Assembly (NCBI GenBank): GCA_028282865.1
Contig: JANQHA010000002.1
Span: 1 to 6,268, forward strand
Direction of reading: 5' to 3'
DNA length: 6,268 nt
Origin: Oligoflexales bacterium
Lineage (GTDB): Bacteria > Bdellovibrionota_B > Oligoflexia > Oligoflexales > CACXFL01
Under the pieces are notes generated by a model. It made no database searches. It was not told where the DNA came from and saw nothing but the letters and a program-made list of their open reading frames with translations. Every line of letters starts with the position of its first letter. Position 1 is the stretch's first letter. The position numbers and the translations under genes are program-made. Shown piece by piece: positions 1 to 5,395 of the stretch.

Positions 1-289
1 CGCTCTCGTCTTCAGTATAGGAGCAAGCCCAGTCCATTTTTTTTGCTAGACCTTGCAGTAAAGAAGACAAACTAGGGCTTTCTCCATGCAGCGGCAAAAG
101 CTCAGCTTTGTTGTTTAGAAACGGTGTTCTTCGAAAGACAAGCTGCTCTAGTTCGATTCCGACCTGTCCCGGCCAGTGAGAGTACTCGACACAATAGCTT
201 CGCGGCCTCAAACAAAAAATCTGCTCTTCGACAAATTGATAACAATCATCTAAAGCTATTTTCTTGCTAGATAGGCCGGAGGATGACAC
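1..289 (-). CDS. Unknown protein, N-terminal 96 residues; last visible gene of the exbB-exbD operon (partial)
   Basis: The frame stays open from a GTG at 289-287 to the left edge, so the gene continues outside the window. The visible part starts M(V)SSSGLSSKKIALDDCYQF and has no signal peptide or membrane segment, so a cytoplasmic protein is likely. It contains several cysteines (in DDCY, FCLR, SYCV and WACS) and an aromatic stretch around EYSHWPGQ. I do not recognise the family. The start is uncertain. An ATG overlaps the exbD stop codon in this same frame, but a TAA after four codons closes it, and the GTG follows that TAA directly. Only a weak GGGA precedes the GTG. The gap to exbD is 11 bases, so it is probably co-transcribed with exbB and exbD. 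It is not obviously TonB, which would show an N-terminal membrane anchor and a proline-rich region. Confidence 0.6.
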   Translation of the reverse strand, partial: MSSSGLSSKKIALDDCYQFVEEQIFCLRPRSYCVEYSHWPGQVGIELEQLVFRRTPFLNNKAELLPLHGESPSLSSLLQGLAKKMDWACSYTEDES

Positions 290-300
290 TTAGGTTCCCA

Positions 301-711
301 TCATTTCTCAACTTCAACATTGATTGCAAACTCTGTTATACCGTTTTTTCTAACGACATCAATGAGTTTTACCACTGCCCCATGAGGCGTCTTTTCGTCA
401 GCGGTAATCAAAGCTTGAAGGGATTTAGTCTCACTTTTTTTCTTAGCCAAAATCAAGTCGCCCAGGGTGTCGATTAATATCGGCACTCCATCCATATAAA
501 GATTAGACTCTTTATCTAAAACAAACGCTAGATTGGTAGATCCCGCATCTTCGCCGGTAGCAGCTTTTGGAAGCTTAACCTGAATAGACTGATTCACAAT
601 GTAAGTCGCTGTAACCATAAAGATAACAAGTAACACCAACATTACGTCAACAAACGGCGTAACATTAATCCCCGTTATTGCATCTTCATCTTCTAATGCA
701 CCACCCGACAT
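301..711 (-). CDS. exbD: ExbD/TolR-family proton-channel subunit
   Basis: This 136-residue inner-membrane protein works with ExbB/TolQ to turn the proton-motive force into mechanical work on envelope partners. It has a short cytoplasmic N-terminus, one membrane helix at about residues 20-42, and a periplasmic domain at about 50-136. The family signature ITGINVTPFVDVMLVLLVIF is present, and Asp22 matches the proton-carrying aspartate (Asp25 in E. coli ExbD). Length is normal for the family. The ATG at 711 is preceded by AAAGGTGA at 725-718, which overlaps the exbB stop codon (727-725), suggesting translational coupling. It follows exbB by 13 bases. Family membership is secure, but ExbD, TolR and AglS-type roles cannot be separated without the partner protein; ExbD is preferred because no tol genes are visible. 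Confidence 0.93.
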   Translation of the reverse strand: MSGGALEDEDAITGINVTPFVDVMLVLLVIFMVTATYIVNQSIQVKLPKAATGEDAGSTNLAFVLDKESNLYMDGVPILIDTLGDLILAKKKSETKSLQALITADEKTPHGAVVKLIDVVRKNGITEFAINVEVEK

Positions 712-724
712 AACGCTTCACCTT

Positions 725-1345
725 TCATTGGTTATAATGAGCTACTAAAACTTTTTTAAGAGACTCAGCATTCGCCAACCTTCTCTTGACCAAACGGTTG
801 TATGCGTTAAAAGCAATAACCGCTGGTATTGCAACCAGCAAGCCTACCGCAGTTGCGACCAATGCCTCTGATATCCCACTCATAACAGCGGCAGATCCAG
901 CTGCTGCATTATTACCAAGTGCGTTAAAAGCCTCGATCACACCAATCACAGTACCAAATAGCCCAATAAAAGGGGCGTTGTTACCCAACGTCCCAAGTAT
1001 GACCAACCCTCTATCCAAGTGTTGCTTCTCAACGACCAGAAAGCCGCTCATACTTTCTTCCATCGCACGGGTACCATTTTTCTTTTGAGCCAAGCCGCGG
1101 GTAATCACTTGGGCTTCAGGGCTTATGTCGTCTCGACAAAGTTCCTCTAATTCAGAGACTTTATCGTCGCTTAATAGGTTAATAATCTTATCATGAAAAG
1201 CAGCAAAATCGATTTTCATTGAAGAGAAGAAACGCCATCGCTCGATAATAATAGCCACCGATAAAATACTTAATACCACTAAAAGCCATAAAACCCATGC
1301 GCTCCCAAGTAAAGCCATATCTAAAAAAGCCTGAACAATATCCAA
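725..1345 (-). CDS. exbB: ExbB/TolQ/MotA-family proton-channel protein
   Basis: This 206-residue three-helix inner-membrane protein forms the pentameric ring around an ExbD dimer. Predicted membrane segments lie at about residues 14-34, 113-137 and 158-180, with a cytoplasmic loop at about 35-112. Diagnostic motifs are NNAPFIGLFGTVIGVIEAF (from residue 122) and ISEALVATAVGLLVAIPA (from 158). Thr132, Glu160 and Thr165 have the spacing of Thr148, Glu176 and Thr181 of E. coli ExbB, the polar residues of the proton path. The start is a TTG at 1345, chosen because AGGAGGAG lies at 1358-1351. The first in-frame ATG (codon 10) would cut into the segment before helix 1. The stop of the upstream gene overlaps the Shine-Dalgarno sequence, so translation is probably coupled. 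ExbB versus TolQ is not settled by sequence alone. Confidence 0.93.
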   Translation of the reverse strand: MDIVQAFLDMALLGSAWVLWLLVVLSILSVAIIIERWRFFSSMKIDFAAFHDKIINLLSDDKVSELEELCRDDISPEAQVITRGLAQKKNGTRAMEESMSGFLVVEKQHLDRGLVILGTLGNNAPFIGLFGTVIGVIEAFNALGNNAAAGSAAVMSGISEALVATAVGLLVAIPAVIAFNAYNRLVKRRLANAESLKKVLVAHYNQ

Positions 1346-1350
1346 GGGTA

Positions 1351-1358
1351 CTCCTCCT
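1351..1358 (-). promoter_or_regulatory. Strong ribosome binding site that sets the exbB TTG start
   Basis: AGGAGGAG is read on the minus strand with its core about 5-7 bases before the TTG at 1345. Its first base is the last base of the upstream gene's TGA stop (1360-1358). This is the best Shine-Dalgarno match in the operon and justifies the rare TTG start. Confidence 0.75.
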
Positions 1359-2014
1359 CAAAAAATAGATTTCAAAAAATCATCAAAAAAACCAAAACCG
1401 GATCCTCTAGACTTACTCATTAAAACATACGTTAAACTTACCGCAAATACATCTAGCTTTCTCTCAGAATTCTCAAGATCGTCGCCAGCATCGATTTCTT
1501 TCATGACACAATGAGTATAATCGACCCCGAGCCTCCAAGCGCCAGTTTTATTTTTACTCTTACCAGGAAAAATCCCACCTAATGATAGACCGCCCCCAGG
1601 CCCAGACCACCGACCGTCTAACTCAGTGTCTCTCTCATTAAAAATTAATTCGTAAGTATACTGACCACCTTGAAAGGTTAGATACATCGATTTCCATATA
1701 TTAAAGCCAAATTTACCACCGTAAGACCAAAGCACTGCATCCTCTTTCCCCGCTTCTACATTATACCTGCTTGCTGGGGTGTAAGAGCCCCAAGCTGTCG
1801 TGTCAAAAATCCCGCCCAATGAATAGCCCAAGTTTAGCTCACCACCAACACCATAAAAATTGGCAACAGGATCCCCTTCTTCAACTGGCTCAAATGCAAA
1901 GTTATTCCAGTGCGCCCCAAAAGACACCATGGGCCCAGCCCAGCCATGCTGACATAGAGCCAAAACATTCAACGCCAATAAAAAAGTCGGGAGCCGCAAG
2001 TCTAGCGTCCTCAT
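1358..2014 (-). CDS. Predicted exported outer-membrane beta-barrel-like protein of unknown role
   Basis: This 218-residue protein has a signal peptide (basic start MRTLDLR, hydrophobic core FLLALNVLALC, likely cleavage after GWA at residue 26). The rest is rich in Gly and aromatic residues in alternating patterns typical of small porin-like or OmpA-like barrels, for example LNLGYSLGGIFDTTAWGSY, YGGKFGFNIW and LDVFAVSLTYVL. The C-terminal residue is Phe, as in many barrel proteins, although a soluble-looking tail (MSKSRGSGFGFFDDFLKSIF) follows the last strand. No named family is recognised. Its ATG overlaps the upstream gene's stop (ATGA at 2014-2011), and no Shine-Dalgarno sequence is evident, so translation probably depends on coupling. 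It directly precedes exbB, so it may be an outer-membrane partner of that motor; that link is inference from position. Cys21 is preceded by Leu, which does not fit a lipobox. Confidence 0.72.
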   Translation of the reverse strand: MRTLDLRLPTFLLALNVLALCQHGWAGPMVSFGAHWNNFAFEPVEEGDPVANFYGVGGELNLGYSLGGIFDTTAWGSYTPASRYNVEAGKEDAVLWSYGGKFGFNIWKSMYLTFQGGQYTYELIFNERDTELDGRWSGPGGGLSLGGIFPGKSKNKTGAWRLGVDYTHCVMKEIDAGDDLENSERKLDVFAVSLTYVLMSKSRGSGFGFFDDFLKSIF

Positions 2015-2613
2015 TGCAAGTCAAGAGACTTCAAAACCTTCTGTTCATAGACCGAAAAACCTACCAAATTATCTTCAAATCGCTTCGAAGTTAGCCTTAG
2101 GGTCCCCTGACCATCGCTTGGCTCATATATCGTTACGATATCCCAGTGATCGTATGCTCGCATGAAGGTGCGCTCTTTGACTATTTTACGAGCCTGAGAA
2201 ATAACCCACCCTGTTTCGGACCGCTCAAAAAGCCAACCATCGCGACTCAGTGGTTGCACAAAAAAATACCGCCGACGCCCTGGAAGTCTGCCACTTTCTC
2301 TAAGCATCTTGGGGACAACTTTAGTACCGAAATCCGCGCGTCCAGTCTCAAACTTGTCAATTTGGCCAAAAATCTTAGTGTGTAACCGAGCGAACAGCCG
2401 CTCGACATCGCCGGCATTCTGCACTGGAACATACCGAGTCTCAAGACTTATAGGTCTCTGCTGAACTAAGGGCTGCTTCGCAGTCACATCTAAACCGTCA
2501 CCAGAGCTATTTTGGAAATAGGAAAGGCCGCGGAGCTTTACCAGTAGCCCCTGAAACCACCTAATAATCCTAAATAAATGCGTCACGTTATATCCCTTGA
2601 CTTTAGTCCCCAC
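2011..2613 (-). CDS. Hypothetical 200-residue protein, first gene of the exbBD operon
   Basis: I do not recognise this protein. It has no classical signal peptide. The N-terminal HLFRIIRWFQGLLVKLRGL stretch is hydrophobic but carries many Arg/Lys, so it could be an amphipathic membrane-associating helix. The middle is rich in Arg and aromatics (LPGRRRYFFVQP), followed by a strand-rich part (GWLFERSETGWVISQ, HWDIVTIYEPSDGQGTLRLTS). Two GTG starts are possible: at 2613, with an AGG-type match almost touching it, or at 2586, preceded by AAGGGA with six bases of spacing. The second has the better ribosome binding site and would give 191 residues. It overlaps the barrel-like gene by four bases and is divergent from the tRNA gene, so it is the likely operon leader. 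Function is unknown; being co-encoded with an envelope protein and ExbBD suggests an envelope-related role. Confidence 0.65.
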   Translation of the reverse strand: MGTKVKGYNVTHLFRIIRWFQGLLVKLRGLSYFQNSSGDGLDVTAKQPLVQQRPISLETRYVPVQNAGDVERLFARLHTKIFGQIDKFETGRADFGTKVVPKMLRESGRLPGRRRYFFVQPLSRDGWLFERSETGWVISQARKIVKERTFMRAYDHWDIVTIYEPSDGQGTLRLTSKRFEDNLVGFSVYEQKVLKSLDLQ

Positions 2614-2629
2614 CCTACCTATTTATAAA
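2597..2629 (+). promoter_or_regulatory. Possible promoter of the tRNA-Gly gene
   Basis: TTGACT (2597-2602) resembles a -35 box. TATAAA (2624-2629) resembles a -10 box and would start transcription roughly 15 bases before the mature tRNA 5' end. The 21-base spacer is longer than optimal; TATTTA at 2620-2625 gives 17 bases but is a poorer match. The elements lie at the start of the divergent operon, so the two transcription units may share this region. This is weak evidence based on consensus matches only. Confidence 0.3.
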
Positions 2630-2650
2630 GGCTAATAATTTTCTAGCCGT

Positions 2651-2727
2651 GCGGGAGTAGCTCAGTTGGCTAGAGCGTCTGCTTGCCATGCAGAAGGTCG
2701 GGGGTTCGAGTCCCCTTTCCCGCTCCA
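2651..2727 (+). tRNA. tRNA-Gly(GCC), CCA encoded
   Basis: The 77-base sequence folds as a full cloverleaf. The acceptor stem GCGGGAG pairs with TTCCCGC (last pair G-U). The D stem is GCTC/GAGC. The anticodon stem TCTGC/GCAGA encloses loop TTGCCAT, with anticodon GCC at 2685-2687. The T stem GGGGG/CCCCT encloses TTCGAGT. The discriminator is T and the CCA tail is encoded. It reads GGC and GGT glycine codons. The last 21 bases plus 3 flanking bases recur exactly in the tandem repeats downstream, so this gene's 3' end was copied. No U-tract terminator is visible immediately after it, so transcription may continue into the repeats. Confidence 0.96.
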
Positions 2728-2768
2728 TTTAGATTCTTATCTTACCTAGGGCCTCGGTCACGCTTCGC

Positions 2769-2919
2769 TTAGTGCGAGTCCCCTTTCCCGCTCCATTTTA
2801 TAAACGTCATCCCCAGCGAACAAAGTGAGCGTCGGGGATCTATCCTTAATGCCAGGAGATTCCCTACGCAGCTTCGCTGCTGGGAATGACAGGCCCAATC
2901 TAAACTAGGAAGACCCAAA
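2769..2919 (+). repeat. tRNA-Gly 3'-end tandem repeat, unit 1 (151 bp)
   Basis: The unit begins TTAGTG and continues with a 24-base exact copy (2775-2798) of tRNA-Gly positions 2707-2730, that is, the T-loop end, T-stem 3' strand, acceptor 3' strand, CCA and three Ts. After a short AT-rich linker comes the 85-bp composite palindrome at 2806-2890, then about 29 bases starting AGGCCC. The next unit starts exactly 151 bases later and differs at only three positions (a T/C, an A/C and an A/T change by direct alignment). There is no convincing coding capacity, and 151 is not a multiple of three. The layout resembles the rtT repeats after E. coli tyrT. A further possibility is a residue of repeated integration at the tRNA end. 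Confidence 0.9.
2806..2890. repeat. 85-bp composite palindrome in unit 1 (REP/MITE-like)
   Basis: The ends GTCATCCCCAGC and GCTGGGAATGAC are inverted copies with one mismatch in 12. The left half holds an imperfect hairpin (ATCCCC at 2809-2814 with GGGGAT at 2834-2839). The right half holds a strong one (ATTCCC at 2859-2864 with GGGAAT at 2882-2887, and inside it GCAGC-TTC-GCTGC at 2868-2880). The GTCATTCCC/GGGAATGAC theme is common among dispersed intergenic repeats in many Gram-negative genomes, so this was probably a mobile or dispersed palindrome that landed beside the tRNA and was then amplified. As RNA it would form two stem-loops. Confidence 0.8.
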
Positions 2920-3070
2920 TTAGTGCGAGTCCCCTTTCCCGCTCCATTTTATAAACGTCATCCCCAGCGAACAAAGTGAGCGTCGGGGATCTACCCTTAA
3001 TGCCAGGAGATTCCCTACGCAGCTTCGCTGCTGGGAATGACAGGCCCACTCTAAACTAGGAAGACCCTAA
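2920..3070 (+). repeat. tRNA-Gly 3'-end tandem repeat, unit 2 (151 bp)
   Basis: This is the second full copy, abutting unit 1 with no gap and matching it at 148 of 151 positions by direct reading. The 24-base tRNA-derived segment is at 2926-2949 and is still identical to the tRNA gene. The three substitutions lie outside that segment and outside the main hairpin stems. Such high identity points to recent duplication or ongoing homogenisation. Confidence 0.9.
2957..3041. repeat. 85-bp composite palindrome in unit 2
   Basis: It has the same structure as the palindrome in unit 1, shifted by 151 bases. A single T to C change lies in the linker between the two hairpins, so both stems are preserved. 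Confidence 0.8.
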
Positions 3071-3098
3071 TTAGTGCGAGTCTTCTTTCTTGCCCCAT
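3071..3098 (+). repeat. Truncated, decayed third copy of the tRNA-derived repeat start
   Basis: The TTAGTGCGAGTC start of the unit is intact, again exactly 151 bases on. The tRNA-derived part differs at five positions, four of them C to T, so the T-stem and acceptor strand are lost. Similarity stops at the CCAT (3095-3098), close to the end of the tRNA homology. It marks the right border of the array. Confidence 0.7.
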
Positions 3099-3368
3099 AA
3101 GCCTCACCCTTCAATATTATCAAAAACTCTTAAATTACAATAGCTTATAGGAAATATCTGCCTAGCTTATCTCTATATTGCTGTTTTTCGCCTTTATTGT
3201 GAGACACCTGAGATCGCAGCAATAGATGACAAGTGCCAATTCATTGGACGCGGCAAAAAAAAATTCCCTATATTTTCGGCTGTATAAAACGGCATATATT
3301 TTGTAGTTTGCAGCACAGATGATTAGCACCACCGTGCGATCAGATGCAATCCCATAAAGGAATTAGAT
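3099..3368 (+). promoter_or_regulatory. AT-rich leader of the lipoprotein gene, with weak promoter candidates
   Basis: No gene is seen in this stretch. TTGGAC (3244-3249) and TATATT (3269-3274), 19 bases apart, are the best -35/-10 candidate; TATAAA at 3283-3288 is another possible -10. AAAGGA at 3356-3361 is a clear ribosome binding site seven bases before the ATG at 3369. A run of A (3255-3263) lies between the promoter boxes. Promoter assignment rests on consensus resemblance alone. Confidence 0.3.
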
Positions 3369-4358
3369 ATGAAAAACATAATAATCACAGCTATTGCTAT
3401 GGCATTTGTAGGCTGTAGCGCTCAAGACCTTTCTAGCCAAAGCGCCCTTTATTCCATTAACGAAGGGTCGGAAAGAGTAAAAAAAATTAGGAATATAGTT
3501 AAAAGTTTAGAAGGAACTAAATCCTCCTTTGAACTTGAAGCTTTACTTAAGGAGTTCATCGCGCATGTTGGTGAACTTAAAGAGGCTGACAGTGAAGGGA
3601 TGCACTCAATTCAATACGGAGATATTCCTGAGCGCCTTATGCGAGTTCTTATAGAAAGACGTCTTAGTGAACTTGGTCCTAAAGCATATAGCTCGATCGG
3701 AGGTAGGTATGCTTATAACCATGCGGTTGACGTGATTTATCTAAATACCAAGGTCCTTTCCATAAAAGACTTGCTGGATAGAAACATAGCTATCGATTCT
3801 ATCGTACTTATGGATCCTAGCTCCGCCATTGACGTCTTAACTAATGTGATCAATGACACGTTTTTATTAGAAAAAAGCAAGTATGTAAAATGGCCAACTT
3901 ATAACAAAGATATACCCGAGTTGTTAAAACATGTTTACAGCCAAAATGCTTTACTAGCTATGCCACGTATAAATGACCCTAAAGCTACCGACATAGCCTA
4001 CAAGGTATTGAAGCATAAAAATGCTGATAAACATTTAAAATCTGCAGCATCAGGATTATTGATCGATTCCGGTTATAGACCTGCTTCCGCGGAAATAGTT
4101 TTGGAGCTACGTTATAAGCTTAAACATCTGCGTGAAAACCCAACCGCTATCCTTCAATATGAAACATACGCAGAACAGGCATATAGAAATGGAACACCTC
4201 TTTCGAACGCAACCATCGTAATGATGACTCAATCTCTAAATCATTTTTTCCAGTATTACATTGACCAGAAAGATAGTCCTGAGAGAGATTTCGCGATCGA
4301 GACCATACCTAGTACAATCGAAAAAATCTTAGCTATCCAGCGTGGCGAGATTGATTAA
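3369..4358 (+). CDS. Predicted lipoprotein, 329 residues, unknown function
   Basis: The N-terminus is a short signal sequence (MKN then a hydrophobic core IIITAIAMAFVG) with Cys16 in a lipobox-like FVGC. Phe at position -3 is atypical, but VG-C followed by Ser fits a lipidated, probably outer-membrane-bound protein. The mature part is predominantly helical by eye, with many Leu/Lys/Glu heptad-like segments (VKKIRNIVKSLEGTKSSFEL, IPERLMRVLIERRLSEL) and repeated short helices around residues 195-260 that could be an armadillo/HEAT-like arrangement. I recognise no named family or catalytic motif. The start is supported by AAAGGA seven bases upstream. It is convergent with the secreted-protein gene that follows and stands alone, with its own leader. 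Codons look more AT-rich than those of the operon to the left, a visual impression only. Confidence 0.8.
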   Translation: MKNIIITAIAMAFVGCSAQDLSSQSALYSINEGSERVKKIRNIVKSLEGTKSSFELEALLKEFIAHVGELKEADSEGMHSIQYGDIPERLMRVLIERRLSELGPKAYSSIGGRYAYNHAVDVIYLNTKVLSIKDLLDRNIAIDSIVLMDPSSAIDVLTNVINDTFLLEKSKYVKWPTYNKDIPELLKHVYSQNALLAMPRINDPKATDIAYKVLKHKNADKHLKSAASGLLIDSGYRPASAEIVLELRYKLKHLRENPTAILQYETYAEQAYRNGTPLSNATIVMMTQSLNHFFQYYIDQKDSPERDFAIETIPSTIEKILAIQRGEID

Positions 4359-4368
4359 TAAGGACGGT

Positions 4369-4389
4369 AAGTAGAGTTACACTCTACTT
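4369..4389. terminator. Possible bidirectional terminator between convergent genes
   Basis: AAGTAGAGT and ACTCTACTT form a perfect 9-bp stem around a TAC loop, extendable with G-U pairs to about 12. It lies just past the lipoprotein stop and overlaps the stop codon (4386-4384) of the gene on the minus strand. Neither side has a strong U-tract, so intrinsic termination would be inefficient; it may instead stabilise 3' ends. Confidence 0.45.
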
Positions 4390-5079
4390 GCTATACTTCT
4401 CAAAAACTAGTCTAATCTGTTGGACTGCTTCTGTGGTCAATTCAGCCATTGCAATAGTTTCGAAGCCCTCAAACCTCTCAGCAATGTCCGCGAAAGTATT
4501 GAACCCTTCATTTCTTAAATTAATTTCAACTACCTTGCTCCAGGCCAAGTTGTCGCCGGGCTTAAGAAAAAAGTAACCGTTAAGTACGCTTAAATCTCTA
4601 CTTAGAAATTCATCTTTAACAGGGTATAGCCAAACATTCGGAACTGGCTGCCGCCCGAAAAAAGAAGTTAACCTATTTACTAAGGGCTGTCTCGGGTTCT
4701 CAATTCGACCCGCGTGGACTTCTTTCAGCTGAGCCCCATACCCGACACCAAATGAGTCATGGGTCTCGATCATAATTTTGACAAGTTGATCAATATTTAA
4801 ACCTCGTAGTATGAGCTCCCGCTGAATCCATTGCTTATAAGTTTCATCCTCCCCTTTGATTCCTGGAATCAGCTTAGCGCCATTAGAAAAAGAGCTTGAG
4901 CCTTGAACAGACAACCTGTCGAGTTCACGTAACACACCTTGCGCTAAAGATTCTATTTGAAAAGCAAGTTGAAGTATTTGGTTACAACGGCTTCGAGTTT
5001 CTTCTAGATCAGAACCGCGAGCAATATTAGTTAGAATAATAAAAGAAAATAATGTTTTTAGAATGGCACCTTGAACCAT
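4384..5079 (-). CDS. Predicted secreted protein, 231 residues, unknown function
   Basis: The N-terminus (MVQGAILKTLFSFIILTNIARGSD) looks like a Sec signal peptide with cleavage near residues 20-23, so the protein is probably periplasmic or exported. A helical segment follows (LEETRSRCNQILQLAFQIESLAQGVLRELDRL). The middle is mixed, with an aromatic and Pro-rich part (RQPVPNVWLYPVKDEFLSRD, NGYFFLKPGDNLAWSKVV), and the C-terminus is again helical (TTEAVQQIRLVFEKYSK). A single cysteine (residue 32) remains after the signal. No family is recognised. The ATG at 5079 is preceded by GGAG with six bases of spacing, which fixes the start well. It converges on the lipoprotein gene and is not obviously in an operon with serA, being separated from it by about 316 non-coding bases. 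Confidence 0.75.
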   Translation of the reverse strand: MVQGAILKTLFSFIILTNIARGSDLEETRSRCNQILQLAFQIESLAQGVLRELDRLSVQGSSSFSNGAKLIPGIKGEDETYKQWIQRELILRGLNIDQLVKIMIETHDSFGVGYGAQLKEVHAGRIENPRQPLVNRLTSFFGRQPVPNVWLYPVKDEFLSRDLSVLNGYFFLKPGDNLAWSKVVEINLRNEGFNTFADIAERFEGFETIAMAELTTEAVQQIRLVFEKYSK

Positions 5080-5395
5080 AGCAAACTCCAGTCAATTAGA
5101 AATTAACAATGAATATGCTTTGTTTACTTAATACGGTTTGCAGATATTATTACCTTTACTTTCGGTAGTTGGTCAGGCCAATCAGAAGTTCATGATGCTA
5201 GTTAAATCGAAGGTTGCGGGAGGAATCATATATTGCCTATTGCCAAACCGTGGTTTTATTAACACACAGTTTCGGGGAAATCAAATATAACTAAGTCACT
5301 ATAAATAAACCGACTTATTTCGTTAGAATAGAGCTGATATCTGTCCGCTCCGTGAGAGAAGAGTCGGACTTAATATAGAATTACTGAGAGTAAAA
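5080..5395. other. Non-coding region between serA and the secreted-protein gene
   Basis: I see no convincing gene. The longest tempting frame is 32 codons (5192-5290, plus) without a good ribosome binding site. Two weak inverted repeats might serve as serA 3' ends: GTCCG/CGGAC at 5343-5369, and TAAGTC/GACTTA at 5292-5317 with a 14-base loop. Neither is followed by a strong U-tract on the minus strand. The right-to-left promoter of the secreted-protein gene must lie near 5085-5160, but I cannot pick boxes with confidence. Confidence 0.5.
5343..5369 (-). terminator. Weak candidate terminator hairpin downstream of serA
   Basis: GTCCG and CGGAC form a 5-bp stem about 27 bases past the serA stop. 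The interior pairs poorly and there is no clear U-tract, so this is a low-confidence call. Confidence 0.2.

Noticed and set aside
283..477. Plus-strand frame of 64 codons opposite exbD
   Set aside because: It lies antisense to the well-supported exbD and its product resembles no protein; it is a shadow frame.
786..1088. Plus-strand frame of 100 codons opposite exbB
   Set aside because: It is the antisense shadow of the conserved exbB membrane segments; the Ala/Pro/Thr-rich product follows from the complementary codons.
1771..2444. Plus- and minus-strand frames overlapping the barrel-like and 200-residue genes (1771-2094, 2146-2385, 2247-2444)
   Set aside because: They conflict with the operon frames, which have the right spacing and coupled starts; they show no signal sequence or ribosome binding site.
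2775..2798. A second tRNA gene at each repeat
   Set aside because: Only the T-arm/acceptor 3' part is present; there is no D arm or anticodon arm upstream of it.
2769..3098. CRISPR-like array
   Set aside because: Units are 151 bp and nearly identical over their full length, with no unique spacers and no cas genes.
4388..4576. Plus-strand frame of 62 codons opposite the secreted-protein gene
   Set aside because: It is antisense to a gene with a signal peptide and good ribosome binding site, and has nothing of its own to support it.
5192..5290. Small 32-residue plus-strand frame in the intergenic region
   Set aside because: There is no convincing Shine-Dalgarno sequence, and frames of this length are expected by chance.
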